From the NCBI GenBank assembly GCA_035301285.1, contig DATGUN010000007.1, forward strand, positions 1 through 64,000: a stretch of DNA of 64,000 nucleotides, read 5' to 3'. A program made the position numbers and the translations under genes. The DNA comes from DATGUN01 sp035301285 (GTDB lineage Bacteria; Bacillota; Bacilli; Bacillales; Amphibacillaceae). Numbering within the stretch: the stretch's first letter is position 1; each line of letters begins with the position of its first letter. The notes under the pieces are model-generated. The model made no database searches and was not told the origin of the DNA. It saw nothing but the letters and a program-made list of their open reading frames with translations. Below are positions 52,547 to 61,187 of this stretch, one piece after another.

Positions 52547-52645
52547 GTGTCGGTCTAAAAGCAGTTAGAATTGAATTCTAACCATAAAGTTGATAAGCTA
52601 ATAATAGATTCAATTTACATTATAAATAAGGGGTTGTATATTCAG

Positions 52646-53077
52646 ATGGATTTTAATCTATTCATGAATGATGTTGTGGATGTAGCCAGAAAGGATATAA
52701 GCGAAGCAGGTTACGAGGAATTGAAAAACCCGGAAGACGTCGATAAAGCTCTTACCCGTGAAGGCACAACACTTGTAATGATAAACTCAGTTTGCGGATG
52801 TGCAGGTGGTGTAGCAAGACCTGCTGCAGCCAATGCCATTCATTATGATAAACGACCAGACCATCTTGTAACAGTTTTTGCTGGTCAAGATAAAGAAGCG
52901 ACTGAAAAAGCACGTTCTTATTTTGAAGGGTATCCACCGTCATCACCGTCATTTGCACTGCTAAAAGACGGCAAAGTGGTAACAATGCTGGAAAGACATG
53001 ATATAGAAGGGTTCAGCCCAGTTGATGTCATCGGAAAACTACAGCATGTTTTTGATGAACATTGCTCTGAAATGTAA
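52646..53077 (+). CDS. brxB: Bacilliredoxin (BrxB/YqiW)
   Basis: A 143-aa thioredoxin-like protein with the CGC active site in VMINSVCGCAGGVARPAA. Bacilliredoxins remove bacillithiol from mixed disulfides on proteins after oxidative stress. It is UPF0403 and sits downstream of bkdB as yqiW does in B. subtilis. The start at 52646 follows AAGGGG; in-frame codons further upstream give an unlike extension. It may share the bkd transcript. Confidence 0.93.
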   Translation: MDFNLFMNDVVDVARKDISEAGYEELKNPEDVDKALTREGTTLVMINSVCGCAGGVARPAAANAIHYDKRPDHLVTVFAGQDKEATEKARSYFEGYPPSSPSFALLKDGKVVTMLERHDIEGFSPVDVIGKLQHVFDEHCSEM

Positions 53078-53160
53078 CAACTGATTGAACGATAATCATG
53101 CATACATTAAAAGAGTCAATAAGCTTTCTTCGAGAAAATTCAATGTATTACTTTTTGAGC

Positions 53161-53199
53161 TGGGGCTGTCTCTAATATACGTGGGTCAGCCCCATTTTT
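53161..53199 (+). terminator. Terminator after brxB
   Basis: TGGGGCTG (53161-53168) pairs with CAGCCCCA (53187-53194), followed by five T. It probably ends the bkd-brxB transcript. Confidence 0.8.
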
Positions 53200-53235
53200 G
53201 AATCATGCATTTTTCCTTTCAAAGGGGAGCTTAAT

Positions 53236-54219
53236 GTGAAGATAGGCTATCGAACGATTAAAACGGCTGTTGGTGCACCTATTTCCATCTCCATCGCCCA
53301 GTTACTGGGTTTGACCAATTTCGTATCAGCAGGTATTTTAACCATATTATGTATTCAGCCCTCACGTAAGAAGTCTGTTTTAAGTGCATCACACCGTTTT
53401 TCAGCGTGTATTATTGCCAGTATATTTTCATTTATCTTTTTTGAAACACTTGGATATAATCCGATTGCGGTCGGGATTATGCTAGCTCTTTTCATCCCAA
53501 CTACAGTATTTTTGAAAATAACGCCTGGCATCGCAACAAGTTCTGTTATCATCTTGAATTTATACAGCGCGGAATATATGTCATATTCCTTCCTGATCGA
53601 CCAATTTCTTGTGATTACAGTGGGTGTTGGCGTCGGACTGCTCTTGAATCTATATATGCCCAGCATGGAAAAGCAGCTGAAACAAAAACAAACGAAACTG
53701 GAAGGCTATTTTCAAGTTATACTACATGAATTTGCATTATACATAAAAAATAGAAATCAGAAGTGGAATGGTAAGGAATTAAAACTTTCAGAAGATATCC
53801 TTGAAGAGGCGATGGATCTGGTTGACTTAGATCGGGAGAACCATTTACTGAGAAGTGAACACCCATATCTTGATTACTTCGTCATGCGGAAAAGACAATT
53901 AGAGCTTCTGCAAAGGATGCTGCCGCTCGTAAGCAGTCTGCCCAGCATGGATGAGTCATCGGAAAAAATCGCCACCTTTTTCGATAACCTATCAGAAGCT
54001 GTCCATCCAGGAAATACAGCTATCTTGTTTTTGGAAGATTTAAATGATTTACGAAGGGATTTTCACAAAAAAGAACTCCCTAAAACACAGGAAGCCTTTG
54101 AAACAAGAGCAAATTTATTTCGATTGCTTCATGAAATCGAGGATTATCTGATCATCAAGCAATCGTTCAAGAAAAGCGATATTAAACGCCCTATTAAGAA
54201 AAAGACTGGCACCACATAA
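53236..54219 (+). CDS. yqjA: Aromatic acid exporter-type membrane protein (YqjA)
   Basis: A 327-aa protein with about five N-terminal membrane helices (to residue 140) and a long helical cytoplasmic domain (about 145-310). The pattern GYRTIKTAVGAPISISIAQLLGL, then LTILCIQPSRKKSV, fits the DUF939/ArAE family; B. subtilis YqjA is a homologue by place. The transported compound, if any, is unknown. It begins with GTG, with AAAGGGGAG upstream. Confidence 0.87.
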   Translation: MKIGYRTIKTAVGAPISISIAQLLGLTNFVSAGILTILCIQPSRKKSVLSASHRFSACIIASIFSFIFFETLGYNPIAVGIMLALFIPTTVFLKITPGIATSSVIILNLYSAEYMSYSFLIDQFLVITVGVGVGLLLNLYMPSMEKQLKQKQTKLEGYFQVILHEFALYIKNRNQKWNGKELKLSEDILEEAMDLVDLDRENHLLRSEHPYLDYFVMRKRQLELLQRMLPLVSSLPSMDESSEKIATFFDNLSEAVHPGNTAILFLEDLNDLRRDFHKKELPKTQEAFETRANLFRLLHEIEDYLIIKQSFKKSDIKRPIKKKTGTT

Positions 54220-54240
54220 GTTGTGTCCAGCCTATTATAA

Positions 54241-54387
54241 TTAAATAAATGCAGATAGTCCATACGTAAAGGCGGTTAATAACATCCCAAAAATCATGAT
54301 ATATATAATCACTTTCGTCATACGTTCACGCCTTGACTTTCGACGTGGACGCGCCGATTTTTTTTGATTGGAGTTCTTGGCGACCAA
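54241..54387 (-). CDS. Small single-pass membrane protein, Prli42/DUF4044-like
   Basis: A 48-aa protein: basic N terminus (about 10 Lys/Arg, including RPRRKSRRERMTK) and one membrane helix VIIYIMIFGMLLTAFTYGLSAFI at the end. AGAGGAGG lies about 8 nt before a TTG start. Shape and the motif ERMTKVIIYIMIFGMLL fit the family of Prli42, the Listeria membrane anchor of the stressosome. This is inference from a short sequence. It is convergent with yqjA, with 21 nt between them. Confidence 0.68.
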   Translation of the reverse strand: MVAKNSNQKKSARPRRKSRRERMTKVIIYIMIFGMLLTAFTYGLSAFI

Positions 54388-54489
54388 TTTCTAAACCTCC
54401 TCTAATCATATACTCTGATAGTATTCATATAGAAAAATTATATCATAGCATAGTCGATTATGAAAGCGAATCATAAAGGGAGGATTCAT

Positions 54490-56136
54490 ATGGGTACACG
54501 TCATTCCCAAAAACAACAAAAATGGAAAGAACAGATGGCATCAACCTTGAAGAGATTTCCCGAACGTAAGGATCCATTTACAACATCATCCGATATGGAA
54601 ATTGATCGATTGTATTATCCCGATAATCCCGGCAAACATTATGAAGAAGAGCTTGGCTATCCTGGACAGTATCCATACACACGCGGGATTCAGCCGACCA
54701 TGTATCGAAGCAAACTATGGACCATGCGCCAATACGCCGGGTTTGGTTCTGCCGATGAAACGAATAGACGCTTCCGGTACTTACTCGAGCAAGGGCAAAC
54801 GGGGCTGTCGGTAGCATTTGACTTGCCGACCCAAATCGGTTTTGATTCAGATGATCCCATGGCTGAAGGAGAAGTTGGCAAGGTTGGTGTTGCGATTGAT
54901 ACTTTAGGGGATATGGAACGATTATTAGACCGGATTCCACTTGATAAAGTAAGCACTTCCATGACAATCAACGCCTCTGCAGCTGTTCTCCTTTGTATGT
55001 ATATTGCAGTAGGTGAGAGACAAGGGGTACCGAAAGAACACCTAACCGGAACCATACAGAATGACATTTTAAAGGAATATATCGCCAGGGGTACCTATAT
55101 TTATCCACCTCAGGAATCCATGCGCCTGATTACTGATATATTCGCCTATTGCAAGGACCATACACCTAAATTCAATACGATAAGCATATCCGGCTATCAT
55201 ATCCGTGAAGCAGGTTCCACCGCCGTACAGGAAGCCGCATTTACAATCGCCAACGGTATCGCTTATGTGAAGGCTGCTATTTCTTCAGGAATGCACGTAG
55301 ATGACTTTGCGCCTAGGTTGGCTTTTTTCTTCAATGCACATAATAACTTTTTCGAGGAAATTGCTAAATTTCGAGCTGCTAGACGCATTTGGGCCAAAAT
55401 AATGAAAGAGGATTTTCAGGCGCAAAACCCTAAAAGCTGGAAAATGCGTTTCCATACGCAAACAGGTGGATCGACCTTAACGGCTCAACAACCTGACAAT
55501 AATATCGTGCGTGTGACATTACAGGCTCTTTCTGCTGTCCTGGGGGGAACACAGAGCTTGCATACAAACTCACGTGATGAAGCTTTGTCGCTTCCTACCG
55601 AGGAATCGGCCAGAATCGCTCTCAGAACACAGCAGATCCTCGCAAATGAAAGCGGTGTCGCAGATACGGTCGATCCACTTGGAGGCTCCTATTATGTCGA
55701 ATCCCTGACAGACCAAGTGGAACAAGATATCCAATCCTATCTGGATCAAATTGATGAGATAGGTGGTGCGGTTAAAGCTGTAGAAGAAGGTTACATGCAG
55801 CGTGAAATCCAAAAAAACGCCTATGAAACACAGAAAAAAATCGAGAAACAAGAAGAAATCATCGTCGGCCTCAACCAATTTAAATTGGAGGAAGAAGTCA
55901 ATCCGGACCTATTAATGGTTGACGAAAAGCTCGAGCAAGAGCAAATCGACAATCTGATAAACGTTCGGGATGAACGCAATCAACCAGATGTCGATCGTAC
56001 ATTAAGCACGTTACGTGAGAAGGCATCTACAGATGAAAATTTGATACCTCATATTCTGGAAGCGGTTAAAGCTTATGCGTCAATCGGTGAAATTTGTAAT
56101 ATATTAAGAGACGAATTCGGTGAATTTCTAGGATGA
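54490..56136 (+). CDS. Acyl-CoA mutase large subunit (methylmalonyl-CoA mutase type)
   Basis: A 548-aa catalytic TIM-barrel subunit of a B12-dependent mutase that lacks the cobalamin domain. It shows YPYTRGIQPTMYRSKLWTMRQYAGFGSADETNRRF, QTGLSVAFDLPTQIGFDSDDP and FNTISISGYHIREAGSTA. Tyr82 in RQYAGF corresponds to the substrate Tyr of methylmalonyl-CoA mutase; isobutyryl-CoA mutases carry Phe there, so methylmalonyl-CoA is the likelier substrate. The start at 54490 follows AAAGGGAGG. The B12 domain is supplied by the next gene. Confidence 0.92.
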   Translation: MGTRHSQKQQKWKEQMASTLKRFPERKDPFTTSSDMEIDRLYYPDNPGKHYEEELGYPGQYPYTRGIQPTMYRSKLWTMRQYAGFGSADETNRRFRYLLEQGQTGLSVAFDLPTQIGFDSDDPMAEGEVGKVGVAIDTLGDMERLLDRIPLDKVSTSMTINASAAVLLCMYIAVGERQGVPKEHLTGTIQNDILKEYIARGTYIYPPQESMRLITDIFAYCKDHTPKFNTISISGYHIREAGSTAVQEAAFTIANGIAYVKAAISSGMHVDDFAPRLAFFFNAHNNFFEEIAKFRAARRIWAKIMKEDFQAQNPKSWKMRFHTQTGGSTLTAQQPDNNIVRVTLQALSAVLGGTQSLHTNSRDEALSLPTEESARIALRTQQILANESGVADTVDPLGGSYYVESLTDQVEQDIQSYLDQIDEIGGAVKAVEEGYMQREIQKNAYETQKKIEKQEEIIVGLNQFKLEEEVNPDLLMVDEKLEQEQIDNLINVRDERNQPDVDRTLSTLREKASTDENLIPHILEAVKAYASIGEICNILRDEFGEFLG

Positions 56137-56152
56137 CCAGGAGGGAATGCAG

Positions 56153-56980
56153 ATGGATAGAAAAATACGTGTATTGATAGCCAAACCTGGCTTAGATGGG
56201 CATGATCGCGGTGCATTGGTTATCGCACAGGCATTAAGGGACAATGGTATGGAAGTCATCTATACCGGACTGCGACAAACCCCCATGCAAATTGCCCGTG
56301 CAGCTTTACAGGAAGATGTCGATATCATCGGCCTCTCCTCTTTATCGGGGGCACATAATACATTATTTCCAAAAGTGATTGCCGCCCTGAAAGAATTAAA
56401 TGCAGATGATATTCCCGTTATAGGTGGAGGTGTCATTCCTAGTGAAGATATTCCAGGTTTGAGGGAAGCTGGTATCCAAAAAGTATTTACCAGTGGCTCA
56501 TCAACTCAAAGTCTTGCCAACTATATTCAAGAATTAATCAATACGCACGAAAAACTTGAACCACCCAAAAAAATATCGCATATCGGAATCGCAGTCCATC
56601 GCTTGGATGATGCCCTACCATTCTATACCGATACTTTAGGACTATCATTGGAAGGAGTAGAAGAGGTTTCCAGTGAAAATGTAAAGGTCGCTTTCTTACG
56701 TATAGGAGAGACACGTTTTGAACTCCTCGAGCCGTTATCCGATTCATCCAGCATACAAGATTTTCTTGATAAGCGAGGAGAGGGCGTCCATCATATCGCA
56801 TTGGAAGTAGAAGAAATTGATTTACGAATCAAACAGCTTCAAGCAGAAGGGATAAGGCTTATCAACCAAGAGGCGAAACCTGGCGCACATGACACCAACA
56901 TTGCGTTTATCCATCCATCATCTGCCAATCGGGTCTTATATGAGTTATGTGAACCGCGTGGAAAGGAACGTGATGCATAG
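56153..56980 (+). CDS. Fusion: mutase B12-binding subunit plus methylmalonyl-CoA epimerase
   Basis: A 275-aa two-domain protein. Residues 1-135 are a cobalamin-binding domain with KPGLDGHDRG (His17 is the lower B12 ligand), GLSSLSGAH and IPVIGGGVIP. Residues 139-275 are a vicinal-oxygen-chelate epimerase: ISHIGIAVHRLDDALPFYTDTLGL (His143), RFELLEP (Glu190), GVHHIALEV (His213/214) and YELCEP (Glu264). In most bacteria these are separate chains. AGGAGG is 8 nt from the ATG at 56153 and only 2 nt from that at 56147. It would hold the B12 half of the mutase and make the (R)-methylmalonyl-CoA it needs. Confidence 0.92.
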   Translation: MDRKIRVLIAKPGLDGHDRGALVIAQALRDNGMEVIYTGLRQTPMQIARAALQEDVDIIGLSSLSGAHNTLFPKVIAALKELNADDIPVIGGGVIPSEDIPGLREAGIQKVFTSGSSTQSLANYIQELINTHEKLEPPKKISHIGIAVHRLDDALPFYTDTLGLSLEGVEEVSSENVKVAFLRIGETRFELLEPLSDSSSIQDFLDKRGEGVHHIALEVEEIDLRIKQLQAEGIRLINQEAKPGAHDTNIAFIHPSSANRVLYELCEPRGKERDA

Positions 56981-58527
56981 TGGATATTTTCGACAAGATC
57001 AACGAACTTTATGATAAACGTAGACAAACCGAGTTGGGTGGCGGTGATGAACGCATCAAAAAACAGCACGCAAAGGGAAAGTTAACGGCCAGGGAACGTA
57101 TTGATTATCTGCTTGATAAGGATACATTCATTGAATTGAATCCATTCATGGAACATCGTGGAACTGATTTTGGCATGAATAATAATGATGCCAAAGGAGA
57201 AGGTGTCGTGACAGGATTCGGGAAAATAAATGGCCGTCCGATTTACTTATTTTCACAGGATTTCACTGTTTATGGTGGCGCTCTCGGTGAAATGCATGGT
57301 AAAAAGATTGCTAATGTCATGGATTTAGCGGCAAAAAACGGCGTTCCTTTTATTGGTTTGAATGATTCAGGTGGCGCACGGATCCAGGAAGGTGTATCAT
57401 CGTTAGATGGATATGGACATGTGTTTTATCGAAATTCAATTTATTCAGGTGTCATCCCGCAAATTTCTGTCATTATGGGACCAAATGCCGGAGGTGCGGT
57501 TTATTCACCAGCTATTACCGATTTTGTCATCATGGTGGAAGAAACATCACAAATGTTCATTACCGGGCCAAAAGTCATTGAAACGGTTACCGGGGAAAAG
57601 ATCTCTACCGAGGATTTGGGTGGGGCGCATATACATAATGCCAAAAGTGGCAATGCCCACATGAAAGCAGAAAGTGAAGAAAAGGCTTTGGATGCAGTCC
57701 GGGAATTGTTGACATATTTGCCTCTGAATCATAAAGTAAAACCACCCACGGTCGATTGTGAACAGACAGAAGATATTCGACCGGATTTAACGGACATCGT
57801 TCCTTTTAATCCAACAAAGCCTTATGATGTGAAATTAATCATAGAACAGGTTGTGGATGTCGACAGTTTTTTTGAAATCCATAAAGACTTTGCCAAAAAT
57901 ATCGTTGTAGGATTTGCACGTATCAACGGACAAACGGTGGGTTTAATTTGCAATCAACCAAAATATCTAGCCGGAGGATTGGATATCGACTCGAGTGATA
58001 AAGCAGCCAGGTTCATACGCTTTTGCGACGCTTTCGGAATTCCACTCATTACGTTTGAAGATGTGACAGGATTTTTCCCCGGTATCAAACAAGAACACGG
58101 GGGAATCATACGACATGGAGCCAAGATATTATACGCTTATTCAGAAGCTACTGTGCCGAAAATAACAATGATTACACGGAAAGCTTATGGCGGAGCTTAC
58201 GTGGCGCTAAATAGCAAATCAATCGGTGCCGATATTGTCTATGCCTGGCCGAATGCCGAAATCGCAGTGATGGGGCCAGAAGGAGCCGCTAACATCATTT
58301 TTGCTAAAGAAATCAAAGAAAGTTCAAATCCAGAACAAATGCGTCAAGAAAAAATCGATATGTACCGGGAAAAATTCGCAAACCCTTATATTGCAGCTGG
58401 GCTTGGAATGGTCGATGATGTTATCGATCCAAGGGAAACACGTATCAAACTGAAACACGCACTCGACATGTTAGCCAATAAAGAAGAAGTGCGTCCAGCC
58501 AAAAAACATGGTAATATACCATTATAA
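56980..58527 (+). CDS. yqjD: Acyl-CoA (propionyl-CoA) carboxyltransferase subunit
   Basis: A 515-aa biotin-dependent carboxyltransferase with both crotonase-like halves: YGGALGEMHGKKIANVMDLA, LNDSGGARIQEGVSSLDGYG, and RKAYGGAYVALNSKSIGADIVYAWPNAEIAVMGPEGAANI. It adds CO2 from carboxybiotin to propionyl-CoA, giving (S)-methylmalonyl-CoA. It begins with GTG, overlapping the stop of the preceding gene by one base. No biotin carboxylase or carrier lies beside it; AccB/AccC at 32 kb are candidates. A decarboxylase role is the alternative. Confidence 0.92.
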   Translation: MDIFDKINELYDKRRQTELGGGDERIKKQHAKGKLTARERIDYLLDKDTFIELNPFMEHRGTDFGMNNNDAKGEGVVTGFGKINGRPIYLFSQDFTVYGGALGEMHGKKIANVMDLAAKNGVPFIGLNDSGGARIQEGVSSLDGYGHVFYRNSIYSGVIPQISVIMGPNAGGAVYSPAITDFVIMVEETSQMFITGPKVIETVTGEKISTEDLGGAHIHNAKSGNAHMKAESEEKALDAVRELLTYLPLNHKVKPPTVDCEQTEDIRPDLTDIVPFNPTKPYDVKLIIEQVVDVDSFFEIHKDFAKNIVVGFARINGQTVGLICNQPKYLAGGLDIDSSDKAARFIRFCDAFGIPLITFEDVTGFFPGIKQEHGGIIRHGAKILYAYSEATVPKITMITRKAYGGAYVALNSKSIGADIVYAWPNAEIAVMGPEGAANIIFAKEIKESSNPEQMRQEKIDMYREKFANPYIAAGLGMVDDVIDPRETRIKLKHALDMLANKEEVRPAKKHGNIPL

Positions 58528-58554
58528 TCATGCACAATAAAGGAGTATCATCAC

Positions 58555-59670
58555 ATGAACGAACAACGTTTGATAGATGAATTCATAGAACTTGTAAAAA
58601 TCGATTCCGAAACGAAACATGAAGCGGATATCTCTCATATCCTGAAGCAAAAGTTCACAGACTTGGGCTTAGATGTCTTAGATGATGAAAGCAATGAAAC
58701 TACTGGTCACGGGGCGGGTAATCTGATCTGTACACTGAAAGGAAACAAACAGGGCGTCGACCCTATTTATTTCACCTCCCACATGGATACAGTTGTACCT
58801 GGATGTGGTATTCAACCAACGATAAAGGATGGATATATAACATCAGATGGAACGACAATACTCGGTGCAGATGATAAAGCCGGATTAGCAGCCATTTTCG
58901 AAACAATCCGTACCATACAGGAAAACGATATACAACACGGTGATATACAATTTGTGATCACTGCAGGGGAAGAATCCGGCTTGGTTGGAGCAAAAGCGCT
59001 CAAACCCGAACATATCCATGCATCATACGGTTATGCCATTGATAGTAATGGGGATGTCGGTGATATTGTTGTCGCTGCTCCAACACAAGCTAAACTATAT
59101 ACAATCATTAAAGGAAAAACCGCACATGCAGGCCTTGCACCCGAAGAGGGTATCTCAGCGATTACATTGGCATCAAAAGCGATCTCCAAAATGCCCCTTG
59201 GCCGCATTGATGCTGAAACAACCGCTAACATCGGTTCATTTTTCGGTGGAAAACAAACAAATATCGTCTGTGACCATGTCGAAATAGTAGCTGAGGCACG
59301 TTCTCTTGTTCCGGAAAAAATGACGGCACAAGTGGATAAAATGAAAGAAGCTTTTGAATCGGCGGCACAGGAATATGGCGGAGAAGCAGAGGTGGACGTA
59401 CAAATCATGTATCCCGGTTTCAATCAACAGGCCGGTGATAAGGTTGTCGAAACAGCACGTCACGCTGCCTCAGCCATCGGACGTGAAAGTAAACTCCTTA
59501 AAAGTGGGGGAGGTAGCGATGCCAATATCATCGCCGGATTTGGAATCCCGACCGTCAATCTTGCTGTCGGATACGAAGACATTCATACGACAAATGAACG
59601 CATTGCCGTATCCGATCTTGTTCTTATCACTAAACTTGTGACCGAGATCATTAAAGAAGTTGCTAAATAA
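58555..59670 (+). CDS. yqjE: M20 family peptidase, tripeptidase T-like (YqjE)
   Basis: A 371-aa zinc aminopeptidase of the PepT-like group. Metal ligands lie in FTSHMDTVVPG (His, Asp), LGADDKAGLAAI (bridging Asp), TAGEESGLVGAKAL (catalytic and metal Glu) and IDSNGDVGDIV. It probably trims short peptides in the cytoplasm. AAAGGAG precedes the ATG. It follows the carboxyltransferase gene, as in B. subtilis, and ends in a terminator. Confidence 0.92.
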   Translation: MNEQRLIDEFIELVKIDSETKHEADISHILKQKFTDLGLDVLDDESNETTGHGAGNLICTLKGNKQGVDPIYFTSHMDTVVPGCGIQPTIKDGYITSDGTTILGADDKAGLAAIFETIRTIQENDIQHGDIQFVITAGEESGLVGAKALKPEHIHASYGYAIDSNGDVGDIVVAAPTQAKLYTIIKGKTAHAGLAPEEGISAITLASKAISKMPLGRIDAETTANIGSFFGGKQTNIVCDHVEIVAEARSLVPEKMTAQVDKMKEAFESAAQEYGGEAEVDVQIMYPGFNQQAGDKVVETARHAASAIGRESKLLKSGGGSDANIIAGFGIPTVNLAVGYEDIHTTNERIAVSDLVLITKLVTEIIKEVAK

Positions 59671-59676
59671 CCATGA

Positions 59677-59717
59677 AGCCTTTACATATGATTCAGTTCA
59701 GTGTAAAGGCTGTTTTT
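59677..59717 (+). terminator. Terminator of yqjE
   Basis: AGCCTTTACA (59677-59686) pairs with TGTAAAGGCT (59702-59711), followed by T residues. Confidence 0.85.
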
Positions 59718-59762
59718 AAGTATGATATAATATAGATAGGTCACTTTGTAGAGGATGCGGGT

Positions 59763-61007
59763 ATGATGACTAAAGAATTGAATAAACGACGCATTATCTT
59801 TCATATCGATATGAATTGCTTTTATGCCTCTGTCGAAATGGCTTATGATCCAAAACTGAAAGGGAAACCGTTGGCAATTGCCGGCAATCCATACGAACGC
59901 AAAGGGATAATCGTAACTAGCAGTTATGAAGCACGTTCTAAGGGAGTCAAGACGACAATGCCTCTGTGGCAAGCCAAGAAGTTATGTCCAGAGTTACTCG
60001 TTTTGCCACCCAATTTCGACCGTTACCGAAGTGCTTCAAAAGAAATATTCACAATCCTTTCAGACATTACCCCTCTTGTTCAACCTGTATCCATTGATGA
60101 AGGATACATGGATGTCACGGACTTCAAAAAAGATGTCCATCCCATCCAATTGGCTAAAGATCTTCAACAAACCATTATTGATCAACTTGACTTGCCATGT
60201 AGCATCGGGATTGCACCGAACAAATTTCTGGCTAAAATGGCTTCCGATATGAAAAAGCCACTAGGTATAACCGTTTTGCGCAAGCGTGACTTATCCGTTA
60301 AATTATGGCCCATGGATATCGAAAAAATGTATGGAGTAGGCGAAAAAACAGCTGAAAAACTTCGTAAAATGGGGATCCATACAATCGGAGAACTTGCCCA
60401 ATTCGATGAATACACATTAAGGCAATTCCTTGGAATAAATGGCGAGCGTTTGAAGGATAGAGCACTCGGTAATGATCAAAGAGTTGTGGATCCTGATGCA
60501 GTGTATGAATTCAAGAGTATCGGAAGTTCACAAACACTTCCGCAAGATACAACAAACGAATCCGAAATCCAGCAATTGATGCTGAAATTAACGGATAATG
60601 TTGAGCGACGTTTAAAACGAAAAAATGCGGCAGGACTTACCGTGCAATTAATGATTCGCTATCATGACCATAAAACAATTACCCGAAGTAAAAAAACATC
60701 GACATATTTATATACAAAAGAAGACATTTTACGAGTGGCCAAGGATCTTTGGAATGAGCATTGGAATTCGGAACCGGTTAGGCTGCTTGGCATTACCGTA
60801 CAAGATGTCAAAGAAAAACAGGATATAGCCGAACAACTGGACTTATTCACATATCAAGACAGGTTGGAAAAAGAACATCTCTATGACGCGATCCAAACCT
60901 TATCGGATAAATATGGCAAAGACACCTTTAAAAAACTTGTCAACGACGATTCAGATGATATACGGACGAGCTTCCAAAAAGACTTTCTTGACGATTACCG
61001 GAAATGA
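59763..61007 (+). CDS. dinB: DNA polymerase IV (Y family)
   Basis: A 414-aa translesion polymerase, YqjH/PolY1 of B. subtilis. The catalytic motifs are FHIDMNCFYASVE (first Asp) and PVSIDEGYMDVT (Asp-Glu); SYEARSKGVKTTMP and CSIGIAPNKFLAKMASDMKKP are typical. Two helix-hairpin-helix units and the little finger follow. EQLDLF near residue 360 is the sliding-clamp motif. The start is one of two adjacent ATG codons (59763 or 59766), with GAGGATGCGGG upstream. I found no clear LexA box. Confidence 0.95.
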   Translation: MMTKELNKRRIIFHIDMNCFYASVEMAYDPKLKGKPLAIAGNPYERKGIIVTSSYEARSKGVKTTMPLWQAKKLCPELLVLPPNFDRYRSASKEIFTILSDITPLVQPVSIDEGYMDVTDFKKDVHPIQLAKDLQQTIIDQLDLPCSIGIAPNKFLAKMASDMKKPLGITVLRKRDLSVKLWPMDIEKMYGVGEKTAEKLRKMGIHTIGELAQFDEYTLRQFLGINGERLKDRALGNDQRVVDPDAVYEFKSIGSSQTLPQDTTNESEIQQLMLKLTDNVERRLKRKNAAGLTVQLMIRYHDHKTITRSKKTSTYLYTKEDILRVAKDLWNEHWNSEPVRLLGITVQDVKEKQDIAEQLDLFTYQDRLEKEHLYDAIQTLSDKYGKDTFKKLVNDDSDDIRTSFQKDFLDDYRK

Positions 61008-61016
61008 CTTCAATAA

Positions 61017-61085
61017 AATAAGCGTATATCAGAAACCCACTTTGGAGAGCATTCACTCTTAAAAAATGGACGATATACGCTTATT
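61017..61085. repeat. 14-bp inverted repeat after dinB
   Basis: A perfect 14-bp repeat (61017-61030 with 61072-61085) around a 41-nt loop between the convergent dinB and rnz genes. It may act as a terminator, though a T run is lacking on either side. Confidence 0.6.
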
Positions 61086-61088
61086 CAG

Positions 61089-61114
61089 TTATTAAACAAA
61101 CGTTTGTTTAATAA
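61089..61114. repeat. Perfect 26-bp palindrome between dinB and rnz
   Basis: A perfect palindrome of two 13-bp arms centred on CG (core AAACAAACGTTTGTTT) and without a loop. It looks like a TetR-type operator, but lies between the ends of convergent genes, so no target promoter is evident. Confidence 0.7.
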
Positions 61115-61187
61115 TAGCGACTGTATTTCCATCGATAACCGGTGCACGTGACTATTACAAGTGATTTGATTACGTCCACACCCTTTC

